Source: JACOTK01 sp963743945 (lineage in GTDB: Bacteria; Actinomycetota; Acidimicrobiia; Acidimicrobiales; CADCSY01). Taken from it: 64,000 nt of DNA. Positions 35,109-44,429 of the stretch are shown in pieces. Made by a program: the position numbers and the translations under genes. The DNA lies in assembly GCA_963743945.1 (NCBI GenBank), contig CAVURO010000007.1, forward strand, positions 8,817 through 72,816, written 5' to 3'. The notes below the pieces were generated by a model, which worked only from the letters and a program-made list of their open reading frames with translations, ran no database searches and had not been told where the DNA came from. Position 1 is the first letter of the stretch. Each line of letters starts with the position of its first letter.

Positions 35109-36212
35109 ATGCAACGTGATCGGTCCCGTTTCCTGCTTCGACCCCTCCTCACCCTGGCGTCGCTGGCCCTGGTGGCAAGTGCGTGCGGTGGGGATGATGA
35201 CAAGGAGCCCACGACCACCACCGTCAAGGTGACCACGACAACCACGGCGCCCCCCGTGGCAGCGCTGACCGGTCTGCCACTTGCCGATGCCGGTTTGCGC
35301 GGCCGTCCCGCTCTGGTCGTGAAGATCGACAACACGCCGAAGGCCCTTGGCAAGCAGGCGGGACTGAATGCCGCTGATCTGGTCTACGTGGAGCAGGTTG
35401 AAGGCGGGGCGACGCGCCTGGCCGCGGTGTTCCAGTCGAGCGATGCGGACGCGGTCGGACCGGTGCGATCCGCGCGGACCAGCGACTACGACATCGTCAA
35501 GAACCTCAACCGTCCTCTCTTCGCCTACTCCGGAGCAAACGGCGGGGTCGAGAAGGGCATCAAGGCAAGCCCGCTCATCAATGTCGGGGTGACGGCGAAG
35601 CAGTCGGCCTACTCCAAGCGAGGCAGCGGTGTGCTGCGATTCTTCGCGTCCACCCAAGAGCTGTACGACGGCGAGGAGGGGGCCGCGCCAGGTCCTCTGT
35701 TCACCTATCGTCCGATCGGGGCGCCGGTGACGACGCCGAGCGCGGAGGCGACGGGGGGCGTCGACATCTCCTATGGCGGAACGTCCAAGACGATGGTCAA
35801 ATGGGTGATCGAGGGCGACGGATGGCTTCGCTCCCAGAGTGGCGTCGCGCACGCCGATGACGCGGGCAAGCGGGTCGAGCCCGCCAACGTGATCGTTCAG
35901 TTCGTCGACTACCGGCCCTCGGGCTACGTCGATGTGACCGGTAGCTCCTCGCCCGAGGCCGTGCTGGTCGGCGAGGGTGAGGTCTGGGTGTTCTCCGGCG
36001 CGAAGCTGGTTCGCGGCCGATGGTCGCGCCCCAGTCCCGAGTCGGTGACCGCCCTGAGCGATGCCTCCGGTCAGCCGATCACGCTTGCTCCCGGGCGCAC
36101 CTGGGTCGAGCTCGCCCCCGTTGCCTCCGCTGCTGTCGTGCCGGCACCGGTGGCGGCGAGCTCCGGGGCCCCGGCGACGACCCCGGGGCCCGGCACAACG
36201 AGGAAACCATGA
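35109..36212 (+). CDS. DUF3048 (YerB-like) lipoprotein
   Basis: A lipobox LVASAC with Cys26 follows a short signal peptide, then a Thr-rich linker. The mature domain has ALTGLPL, RPALVVKIDN, ADLVYVEQVEGGATRLAAVFQS and GPVRSARTSDYD, all DUF3048 landmarks. The family's role is not firmly known. The C-terminus is an Ala/Pro-rich tail. It starts seven bases after htpX and probably shares its transcript. Confidence 0.85.
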   Translation: MQRDRSRFLLRPLLTLASLALVASACGGDDDKEPTTTTVKVTTTTTAPPVAALTGLPLADAGLRGRPALVVKIDNTPKALGKQAGLNAADLVYVEQVEGGATRLAAVFQSSDADAVGPVRSARTSDYDIVKNLNRPLFAYSGANGGVEKGIKASPLINVGVTAKQSAYSKRGSGVLRFFASTQELYDGEEGAAPGPLFTYRPIGAPVTTPSAEATGGVDISYGGTSKTMVKWVIEGDGWLRSQSGVAHADDAGKRVEPANVIVQFVDYRPSGYVDVTGSSSPEAVLVGEGEVWVFSGAKLVRGRWSRPSPESVTALSDASGQPITLAPGRTWVELAPVASAAVVPAPVAASSGAPATTPGPGTTRKP

Positions 36213-36236
36213 CGCCCTGCATCTAGAATGACGGCC

Positions 36237-37142
36237 ATGTCGGAGCCCTCCACCTCAACCCCCACCTCCATGACCGGAACGTTCCGGGTGAAGCGGGGGC
36301 TGGCCGAGATGCTCGCCGGCGGCGTCATCATGGATGTCGTCGACGCCGAGCAGGCCCGCATCGCCGAGGACTCGGGAGCCGTTGCGGTGATGGCGTTGGA
36401 GCGCGTGCCTTCCGACATCCGTCGTGACGGTGGGGTAGCCCGCATGAGCGATCCGGCCATGATCGAGGGCATCAAGGCGGCGGTGACCGTGCCGGTCATG
36501 GCCAAGGCCCGTATCGGACACTTCGCCGAGGCACAGGTGCTGGAGTCGCTCGGCGTCGACTTCATCGACGAGTCGGAAGTGCTGACGCCCGCCGACGAGG
36601 CCCACCACATCGACAAGTGGGCTTTCACCGCGCCATTTGTCTGCGGGGCGACCAATCTCGGCGAGGCCCTGCGGCGCATCAGCGAGGGCGCAGCGCTCAT
36701 CCGCTCCAAGGGGGAGGCAGGCACCGGCAACATCGTCGAAGCGGTCCGGCACCTCAGGGCGATCATGGGCGACATGCGCAAGATCACCACCGCCGATGGT
36801 CCGGAGCTGTTCGATTGGGCCAAGCGCCTGCAGGCACCTCTTCCGCTCGTGCAGGAGATCGCCGAGACCGGCCGACTCCCGGTGCCGCTGTTCTGTGCCG
36901 GAGGCATCGCAACGCCTGCGGATGCGTCGCTGGTGATGCAACTCGGTGCGCAGTCGGTGTTCGTCGGTTCGGGCATCTTCAAGAGCGATGACCCCGCTCG
37001 TCGCGCACGCGCCATCGTGGAGGCCACCACCCATTTCCGTGACGCAGCGCTGGTGGCCAAGGTCAGTGCGGGCCTGGGTGCCGCCATGCCGGGGCTCGAG
37101 ATCGGCTCGCTCGAGACCAAGCTCGCCGACCGGGGTTGGTAA
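36237..37142 (+). CDS. pdxS: PdxS, PLP synthase subunit
   Basis: Makes pyridoxal 5'-phosphate from ribose 5-phosphate, glyceraldehyde 3-phosphate and ammonia supplied by PdxT. A TIM barrel with catalytic lysines in MDVVDAEQARIAEDSG/VMAKARIGHF, GEAGTGNIVEAVRH and CAGGIATPADASL. TAGAAT at 36224-36229 lies seven bases before the ATG at 36237 and covers the alternative ATG at 36228, so I prefer the former. Confidence 0.97.
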   Translation: MSEPSTSTPTSMTGTFRVKRGLAEMLAGGVIMDVVDAEQARIAEDSGAVAVMALERVPSDIRRDGGVARMSDPAMIEGIKAAVTVPVMAKARIGHFAEAQVLESLGVDFIDESEVLTPADEAHHIDKWAFTAPFVCGATNLGEALRRISEGAALIRSKGEAGTGNIVEAVRHLRAIMGDMRKITTADGPELFDWAKRLQAPLPLVQEIAETGRLPVPLFCAGGIATPADASLVMQLGAQSVFVGSGIFKSDDPARRARAIVEATTHFRDAALVAKVSAGLGAAMPGLEIGSLETKLADRGW

Positions 37143-37150
37143 CGCCGTCG

Positions 37151-37732
37151 ATGACGGCCGTCAAGGTCGGTGTGATCGCCCTGCAGGGCGCAACGCGACC
37201 CCATCTCGAGGCCCTGCGCGAGCTCGGCGCCCATGCCGTGGAGATCCGAACACCCGAGGAGCTCGCCGGTGTGGAGGCGGTGATCCTGCCCGGCGGCGAA
37301 TCGACCACCATGTCGTTTCTGCTCGACAGCTCGGGCCTGCGCGGGCCGCTGCACGATCGAATCGTGAACGGGATGCCGGTGCTCGGAACCTGTGCGGGCA
37401 TGATCCTGCTGGCCGACGAGGTGTTGGACGGCCGTGACGACCAACGCAGCCTTGGTGTCATCGACATCACCGTGCGGCGCAACGGCTTCGGCCGCCAACG
37501 TGAGTCGTTCGAAGCCGATCTCGTGGTGGAGGGGCTCGGCGGTGAGCCCTTCCGCGCCGTGTTCATTCGGGCGCCGGTCGTCGAGAGGGCCGGTTCGGAT
37601 GTCGACGTGTTGGCCCGAATCGAGGGCGTTCCCGTAGTGTGCAGGTCGGGCAGGACGACGGTCTGCTCGTTTCATCCGGAGCTCGGTGACGATCTACGGA
37701 TCCATGCGATGTTCCTCGAGAGCGTCCGCTGA
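37151..37732 (+). CDS. pdxT: PdxT, PLP synthase glutaminase subunit
   Basis: Glutaminase that feeds ammonia to PdxS. The catalytic Cys is in GTCAGMILLA and the His/Glu pair in CSFHPEL; GGESTTMSFLL is the oxyanion region. The ATG at 37151 is eight bases after the pdxS stop; an upstream TTG (37136) overlaps pdxS. Confidence 0.96.
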   Translation: MTAVKVGVIALQGATRPHLEALRELGAHAVEIRTPEELAGVEAVILPGGESTTMSFLLDSSGLRGPLHDRIVNGMPVLGTCAGMILLADEVLDGRDDQRSLGVIDITVRRNGFGRQRESFEADLVVEGLGGEPFRAVFIRAPVVERAGSDVDVLARIEGVPVVCRSGRTTVCSFHPELGDDLRIHAMFLESVR

Positions 37733-37843
37733 CAGTGGCGCTCCACCGGGCAACGTGGGTTGTTTTTCGCCGGATGGATACCGGTGAGGCAGGTTATGCA
37801 GGTACACCGAGGTCCCCAACCGCTGAACCTTCAGGAGTTGTAG

Positions 37844-38596
37844 ATGTCTGGACATTCCAAGTGGGCAACGATCAAGCACCAAAAGGGAGCCAAGGACAAG
37901 GCCCGGGGCAAGCTCTTCGCCAAGCTGATCCGCCAGGTCGAGGTGGCAGCGCGTGAGGGCGGCGGTGACATGGAGAGCAACGCCACGCTGCGCACCATGT
38001 TCCACAAGGCTCGCGAGTCATCGGTGCCCATCGACACCATCGAGCGGGCCATCAAGCGCGGCACCGGCGAGCTCGAGGGCGTCCGATACGAGCCGGCGGC
38101 CTATGAGGGCTATGCGCCCTGTGGCGTGGCGGTCTACGTCGAGGTGTTGACCGACAACAAGAACCGCACGGGTCCCGACATCCGCTCCACCTTCTCGAAG
38201 CTCGGTGGCTCGCTTGCCGAGCCCGGAGCCGTCGCCTGGCAGTTCGAGCGCCGAGGCGTGATCACCGTTCCCGGCAGCGTCGACGAGGACGAGCTCATGG
38301 CCGTCGTGCTCGAAGCCGGAGGCGAGGACCTTGCCGCCGAGGGTGATGTGTGGCGGGTCACGTGCGACCCGCACGCGTTCACCGCGTTGCGGGCCGGCAT
38401 CGAGGCGGCGGGAATCGCCATCGAGTCGGCGGACGTGACCATGGTGCCGACAACCTCGGTGGCGCTCGAGACCGCCGAGGACGCCAAGAAGGTGCTGCGC
38501 CTCATCGACGCCCTCGACGACCACGACGACGTGCAGGGCGTGTTCTCGAACTTCGACATCGCCGAGGAGATCCTCGCGACGGTGTCACTCGACTGA
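37844..38596 (+). CDS. YebC/TACO1-family regulator
   Basis: A full-length 250-residue YebC-type protein with MSGHSKWATIKHQKGAKDK, TDNKNRTGPDIRSTFSK and a GGSLAEPGAVAWQF block. Members act as translation factors that help ribosomes through polyproline or as transcriptional regulators. AGGAGTTGTAG precedes the ATG. In this lineage the usual neighbour ruvC lies downstream, here separated by the 6-kb signalling island. Confidence 0.93.
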   Translation: MSGHSKWATIKHQKGAKDKARGKLFAKLIRQVEVAAREGGGDMESNATLRTMFHKARESSVPIDTIERAIKRGTGELEGVRYEPAAYEGYAPCGVAVYVEVLTDNKNRTGPDIRSTFSKLGGSLAEPGAVAWQFERRGVITVPGSVDEDELMAVVLEAGGEDLAAEGDVWRVTCDPHAFTALRAGIEAAGIAIESADVTMVPTTSVALETAEDAKKVLRLIDALDDHDDVQGVFSNFDIAEEILATVSLD

Positions 38597-38685
38597 CCCC
38601 TGCGCCGGGCCGGCGCCGTGCATCGAGCAGGGCAGACCAAAAGGGGGCTAGCCTTCATCAGGCACTCGCATGAGTGGAGGTGCCG

Positions 38686-40698
38686 ATGCCAACGGATGAT
38701 GACATGCCAGGATCGGTCTCGGGGCTCGCTGTCCTCCTGGTCGACTCGGTGCCTGATGGGGTGGTCGTTGTGGATGCGACCGGAGTGATATGTCACGTCA
38801 ATCGCCGGATGGACCTCATGTTCGGCTACACGACCGGTGAGGTTCTCGGTCAGGACGTCGACCTGCTGGTTCCCGAGTGGATGACGACCGATCATCAAGA
38901 CGTTCGGGGGCCTGACGGTGATGCGACCGTCAAGTCGCCAAGTGCGTCGCGACAGGTGGTCGCCCGCCGGAAGGACGGCACCAGGTTCCCGGTGGACATC
39001 TCCCGGGTGACCGTCGAGACGGGTGATGGCCCATTGGTGGTGGCGACCGTCCGGGAGATCCCTCCCCACGAGGTGGTAGCGGAGACGTTTGCGGGTGTCT
39101 TCGACGCTGCGCCCGATGCCATCGTTGCCGTGGACGCCGCCGGATTGATTCGCCTGGTGAATCGTCAGTCCGAAGCCCTGTTCGGCTACCCGCGCGACGA
39201 GCTGATCGGCCGGCCGATCGAGGTCCTTGTCCCGGAGCGGGTGCGGTCTCTTCATGCCGATCATCGGGCGTCCTATCTCGCCGATCCGATTCCCCGGGCG
39301 ATGGGCCTGGGTCTCGATCCGGCGGGGAGACGTAAGGACGGCACGGAGTTTCCACTCGGTATTTCGCTGTCGTCCCTGGTGACCGACCAGGGCATACTCG
39401 CGCTGGCAGCGGTGCGCGACATCACCGACAGCAAGCGTATCGGCGAGGAGCGGGGCCGGCTCGAGGCGAGCGTGGTCAAGGTCGAGCGGGACGAGGAACG
39501 CGCATCGCTGGTAGGTCAGCTCCACCAGGCGCAGCGCTTGGAGAGCGTGGGCCAGCTTGCGGGTGGGATTGCTCATGACTTCAACAACCTGCTGGCCGGG
39601 ATCATGAACTATGCCGGTCTCGTGTCCGAAAGTCTCCAGGACGAGATGGCTCGTCGTGGTCTCCTGGGCGACAAGGCGTTCGTGACCCTGGCCGAGGACA
39701 TCAGCCAGATCAGCCACGTGGCGAGGCGAGCGGCAGCGTTGACCCGTCAGCTGTTGATCTTCAGTCGGAGAACAGTCGTGCAACCCGAAGTGTTGGATCT
39801 GAACACGGTCGTCGGCGACATGGAGGAGATGCTTCGCCGGACGATCGGTGAGAACGTCGACCATCTGCAAACGGTGTTCGCCGAGAACCTGCCGCTGATC
39901 AAGGCCGATCGAGGCCAGATCGACCAGGTCGTCATGAATCTGGCGCTCAACGCCCGCGATGCAATGCCCGGTGGCGGACGGCTCGACATCGAGACGGAGA
40001 GGTTGGAGATCGACAAGCGCTCCGCAAACCTCCGCGGGATCGAGCCGGGGACCTATGCGCGTCTGACGGTCTCGGACACCGGCACAGGAATGGGCCCGGA
40101 GGTGGTCGACCGGGCATTCGAGCCGTTCTTCACCACCAAGGGCAAGGGTGAGGGCACCGGCTTGGGTCTGGCAACGGTCTACGGGATCGCCCACCAGGCC
40201 GGTGGCGACGTGTCGATCGATTCCGAGCTCGGGAGGGGCACGACCATCCGGGTTGATCTCCCCGCGACGTCGGAATCAACGTCATCGTATCGGGCGACAC
40301 AACTGGAGCCGGGCCTGTACGAGCAGGGGGAGACGGTGCTGCTCGTGGAGGACGAGGCGATCGTGCGCGACCCGGCGCAGCGGCTGCTGAGTAGACACGG
40401 CTACACGGTGCTGGCGGCTGCCAATGCAGCGGCGGCGATGACGATCGCAGCGAATCATCTGGGCACGATCGACCTGCTGCTCACCGACGTCGTCATGCCG
40501 GGACGTTCGGGCAAGGATCTCTCGGTTGATATCGTCGCGCTCCGTCCGGCGACCAAGGTGCTGTTCATGAGCGGCTACAGCTACGACGTCATCGTTCACC
40601 AGGGCGTGCTCGAGTCGGGGGTCAGTCTCATCGAGAAGCCTTTCTCCGCCGACGATCTGCTCCGCAAGGTCCGCCTCGTCCTTGACGGCGGTGTGTAG
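38686..40698 (+). CDS. Soluble PAS-PAS hybrid histidine kinase with receiver
   Basis: No membrane helix, so it senses something inside the cell. Two PAS domains (about 15-125 and 135-255; NRRMDLMFGY and NRQSEALFGYP), a phosphoacceptor His at about 297 in GGIAHDFNNLLAGIMNY, a HATPase domain (NLALNARDAM, DTGTGMG, GEGTGLGLATV), and a C-terminal receiver with acceptor Asp at about 601 (LLLTDVVMPG). GGAGG lies five bases before the ATG at 38686, so I prefer it over GTG 38674. The receiver could pass phosphate onward or self-regulate. The next gene starts right at its stop, which makes that protein its likely partner. Confidence 0.92.
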   Translation: MPTDDDMPGSVSGLAVLLVDSVPDGVVVVDATGVICHVNRRMDLMFGYTTGEVLGQDVDLLVPEWMTTDHQDVRGPDGDATVKSPSASRQVVARRKDGTRFPVDISRVTVETGDGPLVVATVREIPPHEVVAETFAGVFDAAPDAIVAVDAAGLIRLVNRQSEALFGYPRDELIGRPIEVLVPERVRSLHADHRASYLADPIPRAMGLGLDPAGRRKDGTEFPLGISLSSLVTDQGILALAAVRDITDSKRIGEERGRLEASVVKVERDEERASLVGQLHQAQRLESVGQLAGGIAHDFNNLLAGIMNYAGLVSESLQDEMARRGLLGDKAFVTLAEDISQISHVARRAAALTRQLLIFSRRTVVQPEVLDLNTVVGDMEEMLRRTIGENVDHLQTVFAENLPLIKADRGQIDQVVMNLALNARDAMPGGGRLDIETERLEIDKRSANLRGIEPGTYARLTVSDTGTGMGPEVVDRAFEPFFTTKGKGEGTGLGLATVYGIAHQAGGDVSIDSELGRGTTIRVDLPATSESTSSYRATQLEPGLYEQGETVLLVEDEAIVRDPAQRLLSRHGYTVLAAANAAAAMTIAANHLGTIDLLLTDVVMPGRSGKDLSVDIVALRPATKVLFMSGYSYDVIVHQGVLESGVSLIEKPFSADDLLRKVRLVLDGGV

Positions 40699-42462
40699 GT
40701 GGCAAACGGCGTCGTGGCGGCGTCGGCAATCAAGGTGTTGGTCGTCGACGACGAGGCCGACTTTCGTCACAGCACGGCCCGCACCCTTGCTCGCCACGGC
40801 TACGAATGTGTCGAAGCTGCCGCCGCCGACCAGGCGCGTCTCGCGCTCGACGCGGACGGGGACATCCGCTTGGTCCTGTGTGACATCTCGATGCCTGACG
40901 GGTCCGGCCTCGATCTGCTGACCGCTCTGACTACCGACTTCCCACATCTTGCCGTGGTGATGACCACGGGCGTCGATGACCCGATGGTCGCCGATGTGGC
41001 GTTCGGTCTCGGGGCATTCGGGTACGTCGTCAAGCCGTTTGAAGCCAACGAGCTTCTGATCAGCATGGCAGGGGCACTTCGACGCATGGACCTCGAGTCG
41101 TCAGAGCGCCGCCATGCACGGGCACTGGAGCGGACGATCAGTCGCACGAAGGCGTTGGGGGCTCTGGTCGAGACGATGGAGGACGGCGTTGATGCATCGC
41201 TGCGCAACGACAAGGAGGTCATGGAACGGTTGTCGCGTGCCGTGTCGCTGCGTGACGAGGAGACGGGTCGTCACATCGAGCGCATGAGCAGATACGCCGT
41301 GGTGCTCGCAAAGGCTGTGGGTTTCACGGGCTGTTCTCCCGACACCCTTCGCCTCGCGACCGCGATGCACGATGTGGGCAAGATCGGCATCCCCGATGGC
41401 ATCCTGCTCAAGCCGGGCAAGCTGTCATCCGACGATCGAGCGACCATGCAACGCCACGCCCAGATCGGTCATCGACTGCTGGCCGACTCGAGCTCAGGTC
41501 TGTTGCGCGCTGCCGCCGACGTAGCGTTCACCCACCACGAATGGTGGGACGGCGGCGGCTACCCGCGCGGCCTCCATGGCGAGGAGATCCCGGAGGAGGC
41601 GAGGATCGCCGCCGTCGCCGACGTCTTCGACGCACTCACGAGCAACCGCGTCTACCGACCCGGGTTGTCCTTCGAGGAGGCAATCGCCATCATGTCCGAC
41701 CTTCGAGGTCGACAGTTCGAGCCTCGCCTGCTCGACGCCTTCTTCGCGGCGATGGACGAGATCAGAGCGATCCGTGAGGTGTACCCCGATGAGGAGGACG
41801 GGCCGACGCGTATCAGCGTGCTCGTTGTGGACGACCACGAGATCTTCACGCAGAGTCTCGTCCGACTCCTCGGGAGCCGGCCGGAGATCAGGGTCGTCGG
41901 TGCGGCGGGCAGTGTCGCCGAGGCCGTCGCCGCGGCAGCCGCCTACCAACCCGATGTCATCCTCATGGACTTCGAGCTGCCTGACGGCAACGGGCCTCAG
42001 GCAACCGAGCAGATCAAGGCGCGCACTCCGGAGGTCAAGGTGATCATGCTCACCGCCCGCACCGACGAGGATGCCCTGATCCGGGCCATGGCAGCGGGTT
42101 GCTCGGGGTTCGTCAAGAAGGAGGAGGCTGTCGACACCTTGATCGCAGCGATCCTCGCGATCAACGACGGCGAGGTGATCACCGCTCCGAGTGAGCTGGC
42201 GCCGCTGATGGTTGGGCTTCGTCCAACCCACCGAGGCCTTGGTGTCGACCTCACGGCCCGCGAGCTGGATGTGTTGCGGCTGATGGCGTCGGGACTCCTC
42301 AACAAGCAGATCGCGCAGCGTCTCGGACTGCAGCTCAACACCGTGCGGAACCACGTGCAGAATCTCTCCAACAAGTTGCAGGTCCACTCCAAGCTCGAGG
42401 CAGTCGTGACCGCCGTGCGCGAGGGCATCATCGACTATCCGAGCGACACGGCGAGCGGGTAA
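40699..42462 (+). CDS. REC-HD-GYP-REC-LuxR fusion: c-di-GMP phosphodiesterase joined to a transcription factor
   Basis: A 587-residue protein of four domains. Receiver 1 (10-125) has acceptor D62 and K112. The HD-GYP domain (165-360) has H224-D225 in AMHDVGKIG, HHE at 279-281 and GYP at 287-289, so metal and signature residues are intact and it should hydrolyse c-di-GMP. Receiver 2 (372-490) has acceptor D424. The LuxR/NarL helix-turn-helix (516-580) has LTARELDVLRLMA and NTVRNHVQNL. It is like an RpfG and a NarL in one chain. GTG start immediately after the kinase stop, so it is probably phosphorylated by that kinase. Targets are unknown. Confidence 0.93.
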   Translation: MANGVVAASAIKVLVVDDEADFRHSTARTLARHGYECVEAAAADQARLALDADGDIRLVLCDISMPDGSGLDLLTALTTDFPHLAVVMTTGVDDPMVADVAFGLGAFGYVVKPFEANELLISMAGALRRMDLESSERRHARALERTISRTKALGALVETMEDGVDASLRNDKEVMERLSRAVSLRDEETGRHIERMSRYAVVLAKAVGFTGCSPDTLRLATAMHDVGKIGIPDGILLKPGKLSSDDRATMQRHAQIGHRLLADSSSGLLRAAADVAFTHHEWWDGGGYPRGLHGEEIPEEARIAAVADVFDALTSNRVYRPGLSFEEAIAIMSDLRGRQFEPRLLDAFFAAMDEIRAIREVYPDEEDGPTRISVLVVDDHEIFTQSLVRLLGSRPEIRVVGAAGSVAEAVAAAAAYQPDVILMDFELPDGNGPQATEQIKARTPEVKVIMLTARTDEDALIRAMAAGCSGFVKKEEAVDTLIAAILAINDGEVITAPSELAPLMVGLRPTHRGLGVDLTARELDVLRLMASGLLNKQIAQRLGLQLNTVRNHVQNLSNKLQVHSKLEAVVTAVREGIIDYPSDTASG

Positions 42463-42594
42463 GGCCAAGACGCTCCGGCTCGGGCGGATGGGGTCGAAAT
42501 GGGACCGGGTGTCCGAGATGGCGACGCAGCACTGGCCTGCATCTGGCGCGAACGCGTCTGTTCGACGACCGATGCAGGAGCCGATCCTCAAGGT

Positions 42595-44259
42595 ATGAGC
42601 CCGACCCCGACCGAACCATGCTCGACCGACGTCGAGCCGATCAGCCCGAATGCCGGCCTGCCGGGCGGGGTTCTCGGCATTGATGCCGAATCGCACCGGT
42701 TCACCCTCGACGGTCGCTTCCTTCACATGACGCCCAAGGAGTTCGACCTCTTGGCGTTCTTTGTCGCCCGGCCGCGGCGCACCTTCAGTCGAAGCCAGTT
42801 GCTGGAGAAGGTGTGGGCGTCATCGTCGGAATGGCAGGGTGCGGCAACGGTCACCGAGCACATCTACCGGTTGCGGGCAAAGATCGAGCCTCACGCAGAG
42901 ACGCCGGTGCGTCTCGTCACCGTCAAGGGCGCCGGCTACCGTTTCGAGCCCGACGATGTGCCCACCTCCATGGAGGTGCCCTTCACCTCCATGCGGGGAG
43001 CGCATGGAGGGAGGCACCTCTCGGATGACGCGACCTTGGTGCTGGTCGACGGTACCGTACGGTTCGCGAGCCCCTGTGCGCTCGATCTCCTGGCGGTCAA
43101 CGATCCGACAGCCATGATCGGGCGAACATTCCTCGACCTCCTCGCTCCCGCCTCGAAGGATGCGGGCATTGCCCACTGCGCCAGTGTCGCAATGGGGCGG
43201 TGGCCCTGTCCCGAGTCGATGTGGATCGTCCCCGACAACGGCAACCCGGTACGCGTCGACCTCGCATCGATGCCGGTGTTCTGGGAAGGCGAGCAGGCGA
43301 GCCAGGTGACGATGTGGGATCACGCCGCGGACGTGCCGAATTGTGACGAGATGGTGACTGCCGCTCGCCCGAGGATGGCCGCTGACTCCTTCACCACCGA
43401 CCCTGAGCGACGAATCCTGGGCTTCAACCCTGCCCCGGATGGTCGGTCCGCCCGGCAAGTAGACCGGGTCATCGCCCTCATCGGCCGGGACAGGACCGCA
43501 GACACCGACAACGAGATGCTCCGCGGCATGCGCCGGGACGAGTTCACCGTTCACTACCAACCCGTCGTGGACATCGAGGACTCGAGCCGGAGAGGGGCGG
43601 AGGCGCTCGTGCGGTGGCAACACCCCACACGCGGCTTGCTGCTCCCGGGCGCCTTCATCGCCTCGGCCGAGCGCTGCGGGGCGATCGTCGGCCTCGGCGA
43701 GATGGTGCTCCAAGCAGCGTGTCGACAGGCGCAGGCGTGGAGGAATGCAGGCCAGGACCTGAACCTCTCGGTGAATCTGTCGGCGAGGCAGCTCACCGAC
43801 GCTCACCTGCCCGAGCGGATTGCAGGGGTCATGGCAGCCACATCCATGCCCGCCGACAGGCTGTGGCTCGAGGTGACCGAGACCGCTCTCGTGAAGGACA
43901 TCGCGCAGGCACGAACCGTGTTGCGTGCGATCGACGACCTCGGTGCGCGAATCTCGATCGACGACTTCGGCACGGGATGGGCCAGCCTCACCTATCTTCG
44001 CGAGTTCCCCGTCCGTCAGCTCAAGATCGACGGCAGCTTCGTGGCGGACCTCGACCGGTGCCCCCGATCGAGGACCATCGTGCAATCGATCATCTCTCTC
44101 GGTCGAGATCTCGGGCTCGAGGTGATCGCCGAGGGCATCGAAACCGACGAGCAACGGAGCGAGCTGATCCAACTCGGCTGCAGGCTCGGTCAGGGATTCC
44201 TTTTCGGGCGACCCCTGCCGCCGGAGGCATTCGACCGCCCGCTCGCCCTGCATCGTTGA
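42595..44259 (+). CDS. Winged-helix (OmpR-type)-PAS-EAL protein
   Basis: From the ATG at 42595, a DNA-binding domain of OmpR/PhoB type (28-118; TPKEFDLLAFFV, VTEHIYRLRAKI, VTVKGAGYRF), a PAS-like domain (145-245), and an EAL phosphodiesterase domain (305-545). Catalytic EAL residues are present: EALVRW, VNLSARQL, EVTETAL, SIDDFGTG, LKIDGSF, AEGIET and GQGFLFGRPL. It therefore looks able to bind and cleave c-di-GMP and to bind DNA, with no receiver. The frame is open to an ATG at 42499, adding 32 residues that look non-coding. A GEMM riboswitch lies downstream. Confidence 0.9.
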   Translation: MSPTPTEPCSTDVEPISPNAGLPGGVLGIDAESHRFTLDGRFLHMTPKEFDLLAFFVARPRRTFSRSQLLEKVWASSSEWQGAATVTEHIYRLRAKIEPHAETPVRLVTVKGAGYRFEPDDVPTSMEVPFTSMRGAHGGRHLSDDATLVLVDGTVRFASPCALDLLAVNDPTAMIGRTFLDLLAPASKDAGIAHCASVAMGRWPCPESMWIVPDNGNPVRVDLASMPVFWEGEQASQVTMWDHAADVPNCDEMVTAARPRMAADSFTTDPERRILGFNPAPDGRSARQVDRVIALIGRDRTADTDNEMLRGMRRDEFTVHYQPVVDIEDSSRRGAEALVRWQHPTRGLLLPGAFIASAERCGAIVGLGEMVLQAACRQAQAWRNAGQDLNLSVNLSARQLTDAHLPERIAGVMAATSMPADRLWLEVTETALVKDIAQARTVLRAIDDLGARISIDDFGTGWASLTYLREFPVRQLKIDGSFVADLDRCPRSRTIVQSIISLGRDLGLEVIAEGIETDEQRSELIQLGCRLGQGFLFGRPLPPEAFDRPLALHR

Positions 44260-44332
44260 CCTCGACCCAGCCCCGGCAAACGTTGAGCTGACGTTGTTTC
44301 CAGTGTGACAGCGGGGGTGTCGTAGGGAGATT

Positions 44333-44413
44333 GACAGCGAAACGGCAAACCCGTTGAGAGGCGGGGACGCAATGCCACGGGGCCCCAACCGGGGGTCAGC
44401 CGGGCTACCGAGC
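44333..44413 (+). promoter_or_regulatory. Cyclic di-GMP-I (GEMM) riboswitch
   Basis: The three conserved blocks of the GEMM-I aptamer are present in order: GGCAAACC (44344-44351), a short stem with a GAGA tetraloop (44356-44359), GGGACGCAATGCC (44364-44376; consensus GGGACGCAAAGCC), a second stem that should hold the tetraloop receptor, and AGCCGGGCTACCGA (44398-44411). The aptamer ends 16 bases before the ATG of a 63-codon gene. That short distance suggests control of translation, though termination is possible. The upstream gene is an EAL phosphodiesterase. Confidence 0.92.
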
Positions 44414-44429
44414 AAAGCAGGTCGACGTC

